Assembly (NCBI GenBank): GCA_963751665.1
Contig: CAVVVF010000001.1
Span: 930,001-994,000 of the forward strand
Direction of reading: 5' to 3'
Length of the DNA: 64,000 nucleotides
Source: AC-69 sp963751665
GTDB lineage: Bacteria; Actinomycetota; UBA4738; HRBIN12
Shown here: piece by piece, positions 9,326-18,065 of the stretch
Numbering within the stretch: the stretch's first letter is position 1
Layout: each line of letters opens with the position of its first letter
Position numbers and translations under genes: made by a program
The notes under the pieces: generated by a model
Seen by the model: the letters and a program-made list of their open reading frames with translations, nothing else
Database searches by the model: none
What the model was told of the DNA's origin: nothing

Positions 9326-9778
9326 ATGCAGGTCGGAGACGTGATGAAGAGCGCCGTGAAGACCACCACCCCGGATCAGACGTTCGCCGACGTCGCCAAG
9401 CTGCTGAAGGACAACGCCATCTCCTCCGTCGTCGTGATGGAAGGTGACCGGCTGGCCGGTATCGTGACCGAGCGCGACCTGGTGAACCTGGTAGCGGATG
9501 GCCTAGACCCGACCGCCGCGAAGGTCGCCGACCGCATGAGCACCAATCTCGACACGGTCGAGCCCCGGACCGACATCGCCGAAGCCGCCGAGCACATGGC
9601 CAGGCTTGGGATCCGCCACCTGCCGGTCCTGGACAAGGACAAGCTCGTGGGGATCATCTCCATCCGCGACCTCACGAACTGGGCAGTGGCGGAGATCACC
9701 GGCGGCCACGAGCTGCCCGACCTGGAGCGGAGCCACACCACGCTGTCGGCCGCGGCCGAGATCAACCGGAACCGCTGA
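9326..9778 (+). CDS. Tandem CBS-domain protein
   Basis: A 150-residue protein of two CBS motifs (about residues 7-60 and 70-125) and no other domain. It shows the nucleotide-binding-type ends GIVTERDLV and GIISIRDLT. Such stand-alone CBS pairs usually sense adenine nucleotides or SAM and regulate partners; the partner is not evident. The start is ATG 9326 after GGAGGTGACCG. It converges with the NDH-2 gene, 15 bp between stops. Confidence 0.9.
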   Translation: MQVGDVMKSAVKTTTPDQTFADVAKLLKDNAISSVVVMEGDRLAGIVTERDLVNLVADGLDPTAAKVADRMSTNLDTVEPRTDIAEAAEHMARLGIRHLPVLDKDKLVGIISIRDLTNWAVAEITGGHELPDLERSHTTLSAAAEINRNR

Positions 9779-9793
9779 GAGCCGGCTCCGGAG

Positions 9794-11101
9794 CTACTCG
9801 CCCTGCGCGGCGCGTTGGAACGCGTCGCGGGGATGGTGGATCGATCCGAGCTGGGCCACGTCGCGGGGGAACAGCAACCCCACCGTCCAGTCCATCACGA
9901 TCCGGACCTTGCGGTTCAGCGTCGGCATCATCAACAGGTGGTAGCTGCGGTGCAGGAACCAGGCGGGGAACCCCTTGACCTTCACCCCCATCACGATGGC
10001 CGCCCCCTTGTACCGCCCGAGCGAGGCGAGCTGCCCGAGGTTCCGCCACCGGAACGGCTCCAATGGCTCTCCTCGCGAGCGATGCGATCACGTTCTTGCC
10101 CAGCCGCCGAGCCTGGCGGAGCGCGTGCTGTGCGGTGGGCGGGGACACGCCGCCGGTCGCGAGATCCGGGACCGCGGCATTGTCGCCGGCGGCCCAGGCG
10201 TCCTCGACGCCCCGAACGCGCAGGAACTCGTCCACGACCACGCGCCCCCGCTCGTCCACGGGGAACCCGGAGCGGGCCGCGAGCGGTTCCGGCTTCACCC
10301 CGGCCGTCCACACCAGCGTGTCGGCGGGGAAGTGCGTCCCGTTCGACAGGCGCATCACCCCGCCTTCGGCCGACTCGAGCGTCGTGTTCACCAGCACCTC
10401 GATCCCCCGGACCCGTAGCCGGGCCTTCACGTAGGTCGCCAGATCCTCGCTCAGCTCGGGCAGGATGCGCGACGGCCGCCTCCACCAGCACCCACCGCAT
10501 GTCGTCGGGGTGGAGGTTCGGGTAGTAGCGGAGCGCCGAGCGGGCCATGTCCTCCAGCTCCGCCAGGGCCTCGACCCCCGCGTACCCGGCCGCCCACGAA
10601 CACGAAGGTGAGGGCGGCCCGCCGGTGATCCTCGTCGGGCTCCTCGGCGGCGGCGTCCAGCCGTGACAACACGTGGTTGCGAAGGAAGATGGCCTCGGCC
10701 ACGGTCTTGAACCCCACCCCGTGCTCGGCCAGGCCGGGGACGGGAAGGACCCTCGATCGCGACCCCGCGCCCAGCACCAACACGTCGTAGGGGACTTCGA
10801 TGTCCTCCTGGTTCGGCGTCCGCACCGTGGCTACCCGCCCCCCATGGTCGATGCGTTGCACCTCGCCGACCAGGACGGTGGTCTTCTTGAGCACCTGCCG
10901 GAGCGGGACGACGACGTGGCGGGGCTCGATGTTGCCCGAGGCCACCTCCGGCAGGAACGGCTGGTACTGCATGTAGTTCTCGATGTTCACCAAGGTCAAG
11001 CGGTGGCCCGCCCGGGCCAGCTCGCGCTGCATCTCCAGGGCGGCGTACATGCCGACGTAGCCGCCTCCCACGATCAGCACGCGCGTTCCTTTGGGCTTCA
11101 T
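9794..11101 (-). CDS. Type II NADH dehydrogenase / FAD-dependent pyridine nucleotide-disulfide oxidoreductase (about three frameshifts)
   Basis: Membrane-associated flavoprotein that oxidises NADH and reduces quinone without proton pumping. N-terminal FAD motif VLIVGGGYVGMYAA (start ATG 11101). Mid-domain VLVLGAGSRSR, then LTFVFVGGGYAGVEA once one base is removed near 10585. VKPEPLAARSG and the second FAD motif VEDAWAAGDNAAVPD follow. The C-terminal NLGQLASLGRYKGAAIVMG and the amphipathic tail ending DAFQRAAQGE are typical of NDH-2. The pieces lie in three frames, with breaks near 10585, 10470 and 10065. About 435 residues when joined, the usual length. It starts 4 nt after the PHP gene, so it is probably in the dhaL2-iclR-PHP operon. 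Confidence 0.85.
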
Positions 11102-11105
11102 CGAG

Positions 11106-11942
11106 CTAGGCCGAGCTCGCGAGCGCACGGAGCGCCCGGAACTGCGCGGGGTCGGTCGTCACCGAGCCCAGGCGCACGGGGTCGTAGCGCGTCCCGTGGC
11201 AATCCGAGCCGCCGGTGATCACCAGCCCGAGCCGCTTGGCCAGGCCCCGGTAGTGCTCTCGCTGCTCCGGCGTGTGATCGCTGTGCTCGGCTTCCAGGCC
11301 GGCCATCCCGGCCTCGGCCATGGCCTCGATCAACTCCTCGGGGACCGGGGCGTCGGCGCTCCACATGCCCGGGTGGGCGAGCACGCACGCGCCGCCCGCC
11401 CGGCGGACGAGCGCGAGCGCCTCGAGCGGGTCCAAGGCGTGCTTGGGGACGTACGCGGGGCCGTCGTCCCCGATCAGGCGGTCGAAAGCCTCCTCCTCGG
11501 TGGCCACGACGCCGGCCTCGACCAGGGCCTGGGCGACGTGAGGTCGCACGATGTTGCCGGTGCCTGCGATCTGGCGAACCCGTTCGAACGAGATGGGATA
11601 CCCGAGCGACTGCAGCTTGCCGACCATGGCCTCGCCGCGAAGGAATCGCTCGGAGCGCAGGCGGCTGAGCTCCGCCTGGAGCTCGTCGTTCTCAGGATCC
11701 ATCCAGTAGCACAGGACGTGAACGCTCGTCCCCCGGTGCTCGGCCGAGAGCTCGACGCCGGGGACGATCTCGACGCCGAGCCTGAGGCCGGCTGCGACGG
11801 CCTCTTCCAGCCCGTCGGTCGTGTCGTGGTCGGTGATGGCGACGACCTCCAGGCCTCGCTCGGATGCGAGCTTCACCAGCTCCGCCGGCTCGAACGTTCC
11901 GTCGGAGCGGTTGGTGTGCGTGTGCAGATCGATCCCGCCCAT
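11106..11942 (-). CDS. PHP-domain phosphoesterase (RNase AM/TrpH-like)
   Basis: PHP-fold metal phosphoesterase of the YciV/RNase AM type, whose characterised members trim short RNA 5' ends and hydrolyse 3',5'-nucleotide phosphates. 278 residues. The PHP ligands are visible: DLHTHTNRSDGT at residues 4-15, AITDHDTTDG at about 35-44, PGVELSAEH, CVLAHPGMW and GGSDCHG. The start is ATG 11942; a longer reading upstream is antisense to the regulator. It sits 29 bp after iclR and 4 bp before the NDH-2 gene. Confidence 0.88.
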   Translation of the reverse strand: MGGIDLHTHTNRSDGTFEPAELVKLASERGLEVVAITDHDTTDGLEEAVAAGLRLGVEIVPGVELSAEHRGTSVHVLCYWMDPENDELQAELSRLRSERFLRGEAMVGKLQSLGYPISFERVRQIAGTGNIVRPHVAQALVEAGVVATEEEAFDRLIGDDGPAYVPKHALDPLEALALVRRAGGACVLAHPGMWSADAPVPEELIEAMAEAGMAGLEAEHSDHTPEQREHYRGLAKRLGLVITGGSDCHGTRYDPVRLGSVTTDPAQFRALRALASSA

Positions 11943-11971
11943 GGACGAGCCCAGTGTGTCAGGCCGGCGAA

Positions 11972-12739
11972 CTAGCGGGCGCGGGCCGACAAGCGGCCCG
12001 CGCCCATCTCCCTGGACAGGCTCCGGGCCGTCTCCCGGACGGCCGCCACCACGTGCGGCGAGGGCCCGTCGCCCAGCAACCGCTCGACGGGCCCGGCCAC
12101 GCCGATCGCCCCCACCGGCGCGCCGGCGTGGTTGAACACCGTGGCCGCGATCTCGGCCTCCCCCACGATGGCCTCCTGGTCCTCCAGGGCCACGCCGCGC
12201 CGGGCCACCTGATCGAGCTCGCGTTCCAGAACCGCCGGGTCGCAGACCGTCTTGCCGGTCAGGCGGGCCAGATCCTCGTCCAGGAGCTCGCTCCGTCGCT
12301 CCGCCCCGAGGTACGCGGCCATGGCCTTGCCCAGGGCGCAGGCATGCCACGGGATCGACGCCCCGACCTCCAGGATCTGTACCGAGTTGTCCGGGCGGAA
12401 CACGTGATGGACGATCAGCACCCGCCGGCCGTTCAGGACCCCTACCCGAACCGACTCCTCCACCCGGCTGGCCAGCGACTCGGCCCAAAGCAGCGAGCGT
12501 GCGCGGAGCTCGTGGTTGTCCAGGAAGGCGTTCCCGAGCTGGAGCATGGCCGGCCCCAGGCGGTACTTCCCCGCCTCGTCGTCCCGTTCCACGAGCTGCT
12601 CCGCCTCCAGGGCCCGCAGTAGCCCGAAGACGGTGGCCTTGGCTAGGCCGAGGCGCTCGCCGAGCTCGGTCACGCCCAGGCGACGCGAGGATCCGAGCTC
12701 TTTCAGGATCAGCGCGGCGCGATGGACCGACTGGATCAC
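11972..12739 (-). CDS. IclR-family transcriptional regulator
   Basis: 255 residues: an N-terminal winged helix (about 1-60, with LGVTELGERLGLAKATVFGL) and the IclR ligand domain (about 75-250, with VRVGVLNGRRVLIVHHV and the Cys/Gly stretch IPWHACALGKAMAAYL). Glycerol-operon regulators of actinobacteria such as GylR belong to this family. The GTG start at 12739 overlaps the dhaL2 stop by 4 bp (GTGA). It is the only regulator in the glycerol island, so control of dhaKL/glp genes is the obvious inference; repeated GTTCG/CGAAC half-sites lie in the divergent gap. Confidence 0.9.
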   Translation of the reverse strand: MIQSVHRAALILKELGSSRRLGVTELGERLGLAKATVFGLLRALEAEQLVERDDEAGKYRLGPAMLQLGNAFLDNHELRARSLLWAESLASRVEESVRVGVLNGRRVLIVHHVFRPDNSVQILEVGASIPWHACALGKAMAAYLGAERRSELLDEDLARLTGKTVCDPAVLERELDQVARRGVALEDQEAIVGEAEIAATVFNHAGAPVGAIGVAGPVERLLGDGPSPHVVAAVRETARSLSREMGAGRLSARAR

Positions 12740-13458
12740 GGCCCCTCCCCGGCTAGGCCGTTCGCGCTCCCGGCAGCCCGCTCGAGCGCGGAGAACAGCA
12801 GCGCCGTGGACGTGGCCCCCGGATCCTGGTGTCCCATGCTCCGGGGGCCGAGGTAGGAGGCCCGTCCCTTGCGGGCCTGAAGCGGCACCGTGGCCCGCAT
12901 CCCCTCCTCGGCCGCCTCCCGGGCCCTGGTCGCGGCGGCAGGCAGGTCCTCACCGGCCCGAAGCCCCCGCTCGAACGCCGCCAGGGCCGGGACGAAGGCG
13001 TCCACGATGGTCTTGTCGCCGACCGAGGCCGCTCCCAGATTCTGGATGGCCTCCAGCCCTGCGCGGAGCGCCACCAAAAGGTCCTCCGGGCCGAACCGTT
13101 CCCTCGACCCCAGGGCCTTGCCCAGGTCCCGGAACCCGCTCCCGTACAGGGGGCCGGCGGCCCCGCCCACCGTGAAGGTGAGGGCCGTCCCGACAGCCTC
13201 CAGGATGGCCCCCGGCGCTTCCTCGCCCATGCCCTCGAGCTTGGCCACGGCGGCCGTGAGGCCCCGGTCAAGGTTGATCCCGTGGTCGGCGTCCCCGATC
13301 GCCGCGTCGAGTTGGGTCAGGTACTCACGCTGGTCCTGGACCCGGCGGGCCAGCTCGTTCACCCACTGGAGGACGAACGCGGACCCGAGCGGGGCCTCGC
13401 CCTCCCCCGCTGCCGCCCTTGGAACCCGTTCTGGGCGCCGATCGCGCATCTCCTCCAC
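12736..13458 (-). CDS. dhaL: Second DhaL-type dihydroxyacetone kinase ADP-binding subunit
   Basis: DhaL binds ADP/Mg and passes phosphate from DhaM to dihydroxyacetone on DhaK. This copy has the Mg-binding Asp cluster intact (LDAAIGDADHGINLDRG) plus FTVGGAAGPLYG, GDKTIVDAFVPA and GHQDPGATSTALL. It has an extra 25-30 residue charged N-terminus relative to the copy at 15524. It is on the opposite strand from dhaK and overlaps the IclR gene by 4 bp. A catalytic subunit for another acceptor, or a signalling role like DhaL with DhaR in E. coli, are both possible. Confidence 0.88.
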   Translation of the reverse strand: MEEMRDRRPERVPRAAAGEGEAPLGSAFVLQWVNELARRVQDQREYLTQLDAAIGDADHGINLDRGLTAAVAKLEGMGEEAPGAILEAVGTALTFTVGGAAGPLYGSGFRDLGKALGSRERFGPEDLLVALRAGLEAIQNLGAASVGDKTIVDAFVPALAAFERGLRAGEDLPAAATRAREAAEEGMRATVPLQARKGRASYLGPRSMGHQDPGATSTALLFSALERAAGSANGLAGEGP

Positions 13459-13531
13459 GTTCCGCTTCCCCGGGCCTACCTGTCAAGCGCGTGCTCGGCG
13501 CCCTTCCAGGGCATCGAGAGCCAGGCGCGGC

Positions 13532-13588
13532 GTTCGACGATGCCGAACGTCGTCCTGAACTGAACCGATTTGACATACGAGACCGAAC
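13532..13588. promoter_or_regulatory. Candidate IclR operator/promoter in the dhaL2-glpF divergent gap
   Basis: GTTCGACGATGCCGAAC at 13532-13548 is an inverted repeat (GTTCG/CGAAC, 7-bp spacer), and a further CGAAC lies at 13584-13588. A TTGACA at 13570-13575 could be a -35 for glpF, though no good -10 follows at 17 bp. The 268-bp gap (13459-13726) has no gene I can support. The assignment is by position and symmetry only. Confidence 0.35.
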
Positions 13589-13726
13589 GATCTTGGCTTC
13601 CTGTGGATAAGGGTGGACAACGCCACCCGCATCTTCTGGCGGGAGAAAGGGGGTGGGCGTGGCCCTGCTCACCCGGGCCGAGGGGGCCCGGGGTGCTTGC
13701 CCTGTCGTCTCGAGAAGGGGGTGGTC

Positions 13727-14437
13727 ATGAACAACTTCACTGCGGAGGCGATCGGAACCGGACTGTTGATCCTGTTCGGCGACGGCGTCGTCGCCGGTGT
13801 GGTGTTGAACAAGACCAAGTCGCAGAACTCCGGGTGGATCGTCATCACCTTCGGGTGGGGCCTGGCCGTCGCCGTCGCGATCTACGCGGTGGGACGGTTC
13901 AGCGGCGCTCACATCAACCCGGCGGTAACGATCGCGCTCGCCACCACCGACCAGGGGACGGCGTGGAAGGACGTGCCGACGTACATCGCCGGGCAGTACA
14001 CGGGCGCGATCATCGGCGCGGTCCTGGTCTACCTGGCGTACTTCCCTCACTGGGCCCCGACGGAGGACCCCGGGCTCAAGCTCGCGGTGTTCTGCACCGG
14101 GCCGGCGATCCGCAACTACGTGGCCAACTTCGTCACGGAGGTCATCGGGACGGCCGCCCTGCTGCTCGGCGTGCTTGCCATCGGGGCGAACGACCTGACG
14201 GCGGGCTTCGCGCCGCTGCTGATCGGCCTGCTGGTGCTCGCCATCGGCCTGTCGCTCGGTGGCCCGACCGGGTACGCCATCAACCCGGCCCGGGACCTCG
14301 GTCCCCGGATCGCGCACTTCATCCTGCCGATCCCGGGCAAGCGCGACTCGGACTGGTCCTACGCATGGATCCCGGTGGTGGCCCCGATCGTCGGAGGCAT
14401 CCTGGGGGCGTTGTTCTACAAGGTGATGTTCACATAA
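13727..14437 (+). CDS. glpF: Aquaglyceroporin, glycerol uptake facilitator
   Basis: MIP-family channel of the inner membrane that lets glycerol diffuse in. 236 residues with six helices and both half-helix signatures: SGAHINPAVT (about residue 60) and GYAINPARDLGPR (about residue 185). The Asp after the second NPAR is the usual marker of glycerol-conducting members. The start is ATG 13727 after GAGAAGGGGGTGGTC; upstream in-frame codons are unlikely to be coding. First gene of glpF-dhaK-dhaL-glpK, 34 bp before dhaK. Confidence 0.95.
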   Translation: MNNFTAEAIGTGLLILFGDGVVAGVVLNKTKSQNSGWIVITFGWGLAVAVAIYAVGRFSGAHINPAVTIALATTDQGTAWKDVPTYIAGQYTGAIIGAVLVYLAYFPHWAPTEDPGLKLAVFCTGPAIRNYVANFVTEVIGTAALLLGVLAIGANDLTAGFAPLLIGLLVLAIGLSLGGPTGYAINPARDLGPRIAHFILPIPGKRDSDWSYAWIPVVAPIVGGILGALFYKVMFT

Positions 14438-14471
14438 GAAAGCGGCCGCTCCGCCGCGGAGAGGAGCCCAT

Positions 14472-15527
14472 GTGAAGAAGCTGATCAACAAGCCGGAGGA
14501 CGTCGTCACCGAGGCGCTCCAGGGCATCGCGGCGGCACACCCAGACCTGGTACGGGTCCACACCAACCCGAACTTCATCGTTCGGGCCGATGCGCCCGTC
14601 CAGGGCAAGGCGGCCCTGGTCTCGGGAGGCGGCTCCGGCCACGAGCCCATGCACGGTGGCTTCGTGGGGATGGGCATGCTGGATGCGGCATGCCCGGGCG
14701 AGGTATTCACCTCCCCCACCCCGGACCAGATGCTGGAGGCAACGAAGGCCGTGAACGGCGGCGCGGGCGTCGTCCACATCGTCAAGAACTACACGGGCGA
14801 CGTCATGAACTTCGACATGGCGGCCGAGATGGCCCGAGGCGAGGGCATCGAGGTCGAGTCGGTCCTGGTCGACGACGACGTGGCGGTGCAGGACAGCCTG
14901 TACACCGCGGGTCGTCGAGGCGTCGGCACGACCGTGCTCATGGAGAAGATCGCCGGCGCGGCGGCGGAGGAACGTCGTGCGCTGAAGGAGGTCGCCGAGA
15001 TCGCACGGCACGTGAACGCGAACGGGCGCAGCATGGGCATGGCCCTGACCTCGTGCACGGTGCCGGCGGCCGGCAAGCCCACCTTCGAGCTCGGCGACGA
15101 CGAGATCGAGATCGGCATCGGGATCCACGGCGAGCCCGGCCGCAAGCGGATGAAGCTCAAGCCGGTTGGAGAAATCGTGGAGATGATGGCGGTCGCGGTC
15201 GTGGAGGACATCCCGTACAACAAGGGCGACGAAGTCCTCGCGTTCGTCAACGGCATGGGCGGGACGCCCCTGATCGAGCTCTACATCGTGTACAACGAGG
15301 TGCACAAGTTCCTGGAAGGACGCGGCATCAAGATCACCCGGAACCTGATCGGCTCGTACATCACGTCGCTCGAGATGGCGGGGTTCTCCATCACGCTGCT
15401 CAAGCTGGACGACGAGCTCACGAAGCTGTGGGACGCGCCGGTCAAGACCCCGGCCTTCGGTGGGGCGTGTGAGCATTCGACGAGGAGACCGGCCGAGTGC
15501 CGGGGAGCGAGGAAGGAGGGCTGGTGA
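14472..15527 (+). CDS. dhaK: PEP-dependent dihydroxyacetone kinase, DhaK subunit
   Basis: Binds dihydroxyacetone covalently as a hemiaminal on a His and presents it to DhaL-ATP. 351 residues. GGGSGHEPMHGGFVG is at about residues 54-68 and the substrate His is in GIGIHGEPG near 219. VHIVKNYTGDVMNF is also typical. The start is GTG 14472. It has about 20 extra charged residues at the C-terminus compared with the family and ends in a GTGA overlap with dhaL. Confidence 0.95.
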   Translation: MKKLINKPEDVVTEALQGIAAAHPDLVRVHTNPNFIVRADAPVQGKAALVSGGGSGHEPMHGGFVGMGMLDAACPGEVFTSPTPDQMLEATKAVNGGAGVVHIVKNYTGDVMNFDMAAEMARGEGIEVESVLVDDDVAVQDSLYTAGRRGVGTTVLMEKIAGAAAEERRALKEVAEIARHVNANGRSMGMALTSCTVPAAGKPTFELGDDEIEIGIGIHGEPGRKRMKLKPVGEIVEMMAVAVVEDIPYNKGDEVLAFVNGMGGTPLIELYIVYNEVHKFLEGRGIKITRNLIGSYITSLEMAGFSITLLKLDDELTKLWDAPVKTPAFGGACEHSTRRPAECRGARKEGW

Positions 15528-16165
15528 GCGTCCCGTACGACCAGGTGGTCCAGTTCGTCCGGGCGTTCGCCAAGGTGATGTCGGAGAACAGGGAGTACCT
15601 GACCGACCTGGACTCGGCCATCGGCGACGCGGACCACGGGATCAACATGGATCGCGGGATGAGCGCCGCCCTCGCCAAGCTCGACGGCGTGCCGGAGGGA
15701 GACGTCGGCAACCTGTTCAAGACGGTGGGGATGACGCTCGTCTCCACCGTCGGGGGCGCCGGCGGACCCCTGTACGGCACGCTGTTCCTGCAGATGGGCA
15801 CGGCCGTAGCCGGCAAGCCCGAGCTCTCCCCGCAGGACTGGGCCGAGGCCCTCACGAAGGGGCTGGAGGGCGTGGTCATGCGGGGGAAGGCCGAGCTCGG
15901 TGACAAGACGATGGTCGACGCGCTGACGCCGGCCCGCGACGCGTTGAAGGAGGCCCTCGACGAGGGGGCCTCCTTCGGCGACGCGCTCCGGCGCTCGGCC
16001 GCCGCGGCCGAGGAGGGGATGAAGGACACGATCCCCCTCGTGGCCCGCAAGGGACGGGCCAGCTACCTCGGCGAGCGGAGCGCCGGCCATCAGGATCCGG
16101 GGGCCACGTCCTCGTATCTGCTGCTCAAGACCGCCGCCGACACGTGGGCCGACGGGGACCCGTAA
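15524..16165 (+). CDS. dhaL: Dihydroxyacetone kinase, DhaL subunit
   Basis: ADP-binding subunit paired with DhaK. 213 residues with the Mg-binding LDSAIGDADHGINMDRG, the STVGGAGGPLYGT loop, GDKTMVDALTPA and GHQDPGATSSYLL. The GTG start at 15524 overlaps the dhaK stop by 4 bp, ensuring coupled synthesis. glpK follows after 27 bp with an AGGAGG-rich leader. It is clearly related to the divergent copy at 12736. Confidence 0.95.
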   Translation: MSVPYDQVVQFVRAFAKVMSENREYLTDLDSAIGDADHGINMDRGMSAALAKLDGVPEGDVGNLFKTVGMTLVSTVGGAGGPLYGTLFLQMGTAVAGKPELSPQDWAEALTKGLEGVVMRGKAELGDKTMVDALTPARDALKEALDEGASFGDALRRSAAAAEEGMKDTIPLVARKGRASYLGERSAGHQDPGATSSYLLLKTAADTWADGDP

Positions 16166-16192
16166 GAGGAGGAAGAGGAGAAGGAGGCGCCA

Positions 16193-17691
16193 TGGCGGAC
16201 TACGCAGGTGCCCTGGACCAGGGCACCACCAGCACGCGGTTCATGATCTTCGACCACGGCGGCAAGGTGGTCGGGATCGACCAGAAGGAGCACGAGCAGA
16301 TCTTTCCGAAGCCCGGGTGGGTCGAGCACGACCCGATGGAGATCTGGCAGCGCTGCGAGGATGTGATCACCGGGGGCCTGAAGAAGGCCAAGATCAAGGC
16401 GAGCGACCTCGCGGCGGTCGGCGTCACCAACCAGCGCGAGACCACCGTCGTATGGGAGAAGTCCTCGGGCAAGCCGGTCTACAACGCCATCGTGTGGCAG
16501 GACACCCGCACCGACAAGATCTGCAACGAGCTGGCCAAGGACGGCGGCCAGGACCGGTTCCGGCCCGAAGACGGGCTGCCGCTCGCCACGTACTTCTCGG
16601 GGCCGAAGATCAAGTGGATCCTCGACAACGTCGACGGCGTGCGCGAGCGCGCCCAGCGGGGCGAGGTCCTGTTCGGCAACATCGACACCTGGTGCATCTG
16701 GAACCTCACCGGCGGGCCGGACGGCGGCGCGCACGTCACCGACGTGACCAACGCCAGCCGGACCATGCTGATGAACCTGGAGACCCTCGACTGGGACGAC
16801 GAGATCCTGGGCATCATGGGCGTCCCCCGGGCGATGCTGCCGGAGATCCAGCGCCTCGAGCGAGGTCTACGGCGAGGCCAAGGGCGCGCTGGCCGGGATC
16901 CCGGTGGCCGGCGACCTCGGCGACCAGCAGGCGGCGCTGTTCGGCCAGACCGCCTTCGACGTCGGCGAGGCCAAGAACACCTACGGCACCGGCAACTTCC
17001 TGCTGCTCAACACGGGCACCAAGCCCATCCAGTCCAAGAGCGGGCTGCTGACGACGCTCGGGTACAAGATCGGCGACCAGCCCGCCGTGTACTGCCTGGA
17101 GGGCTCCATCGCCATCACCGGCGCGCTCGTCCAGTGGCTGCGGGACAACCTGGGGCTGATCAAGAAGTCGCCGGAGGTCGAGGACCTGGCCAAGACCGTG
17201 GAGGACAACGGCGGGGTCTACTTCGTGCCGGCCTTCTCCGGCCTGTTCGCGCCGTACTGGAGGAGTGACGCCCGCGGCGTGATCGTCGGGCTCACCCGCT
17301 ACGTCAACAAGGGCCACATCGCCCGGGCGGCGCTGGAGGCCACGGCGTGGCAGACCCGCGAGGTGCTGGACGCCATGAACGCGGACTCCGGCGTCGAGCT
17401 GAAGGAGCTCAAGGTCGACGGCGGCATGGTCTACAACGACCTCCTGATGCAGTTCCAGGCCGACGTCCTCGGCGTGCCGGTGATCCGGCCGACCGTGGCC
17501 GAGACCACCTCGCTCGGCGCGGCCTACGCGGCCGGCCTGGCCGTCGGGTTCTGGAAGGAGGTCAACGACCTGCGCGCCAACTGGGGCAAGGACAAGGGCT
17601 GGAGCCCCAAGATGGACAAGGCCGAGGCGAGCGGGAGTACAAGCAGTGGAAGAAGGCCGTCACGCGCACGTTCGACTGGGTGGACGCCTAG
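16193..17691 (+). CDS. glpK: Glycerol kinase (two frameshifts)
   Basis: FGGY kinase making glycerol 3-phosphate with ATP. N-terminal ALDQGTTSTRFMIFD, VGVTNQRETTVVW (glycerol/ATP region), GNIDTWCIWNLTG, then after a break near 16857 GDQQAALFGQ, GTGNFLLLNTG, FSGLFAPYW and KVDGGMVYNDLLMQ. A second break near 17630 leads to the end WKKAVTRTFDWVDA. Removing a C at about 16857 and restoring one base at about 17630 gives one reading frame of about 499 residues, the normal size. Start ATG 16193. Confidence 0.92.
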
Positions 17692-17742
17692 GAGAGGCGG
17701 CGTAACGAAGAGCGGAGCCCGGCGAGACATCGATTCCGGGCA

Positions 17743-17771
17743 GCCCCGAAGGGGCATCCCCTTCCGAAGGG
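17743..17771 (+). other. Two small hairpins before the repeat gene
   Basis: GCCCC-GAA-GGGGC (17743-17755) and CCCTT-CCG-AAGGG (17759-17771) stand back to back in the glpK-repeat gene gap. The second one covers the ribosome-binding region of the repeat gene. They may slow or attenuate expression or stabilise upstream mRNA; no function is shown. Confidence 0.4.
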
Positions 17772-17779
17772 AGGGAGCG

Positions 17780-17987
17780 ATGAAGGACGACCAGGAAGGC
17801 GACTTCGCGGCCGGTCAGGAGGCCGAGCACCCGGAGGAGCACCGCAAGGGCGACTTCGCCGAGGGCCAGGAGAAGGATGCACGACAAGCATCCCGAGGGC
17901 GACTTCGCCGAGGGCCAGGAGAAGGATCACGAGGGGCACCACAAGGGCGACTTCGCCGAGGGCCAGGAGAAGGATCACGACAAGTGA
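17780..17987 (+). CDS. Small acidic His-rich tandem-repeat protein (one frameshift)
   Basis: Not a family I can name. The ATG at 17780 follows GGGAGGGAGCG. With one G removed at about 17879 the product is 68 residues and consists almost entirely of four repeats of about 16-17 residues. The core of each is GDFAxGQExxH: EGDFAAGQEAEHPEEHR, then three near-identical KGDFAEGQEKDH-type units each followed by H/D/K-rich spacers. Without the correction the frame runs into the glpA region. No signal peptide, membrane segment or cysteine. It lies 88 bp after glpK and just before a very strong hairpin, so it would be the last gene of the glpF-dhaKL-glpK unit. Short actinobacterial proteins with G-x-F-x-x-G-Q repeats exist, to my memory without known function. 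Confidence 0.6.
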
Positions 17988-17993
17988 CGTGGG

Positions 17994-18034
17994 GGGCGCG
18001 GGGTGCGGCGGTCTGGCCGCCGCACCCCGCGCCC
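17994..18034 (+). terminator. Very stable hairpin between the repeat gene and glpA
   Basis: An 18-bp perfect stem: arm 17994-18011, 5-base loop TCTGG, arm 18017-18034, almost all G-C. It begins 6 bp after the repeat-gene TGA and ends 31 bp before the glpA ATG. It probably ends the glpF-dhaKL-glpK transcript and separates it from glpABC. No T-tract. Confidence 0.75.
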
Positions 18035-18065
18035 TCTGATCGCGTCCCGCAGGAGAATCGACGGG

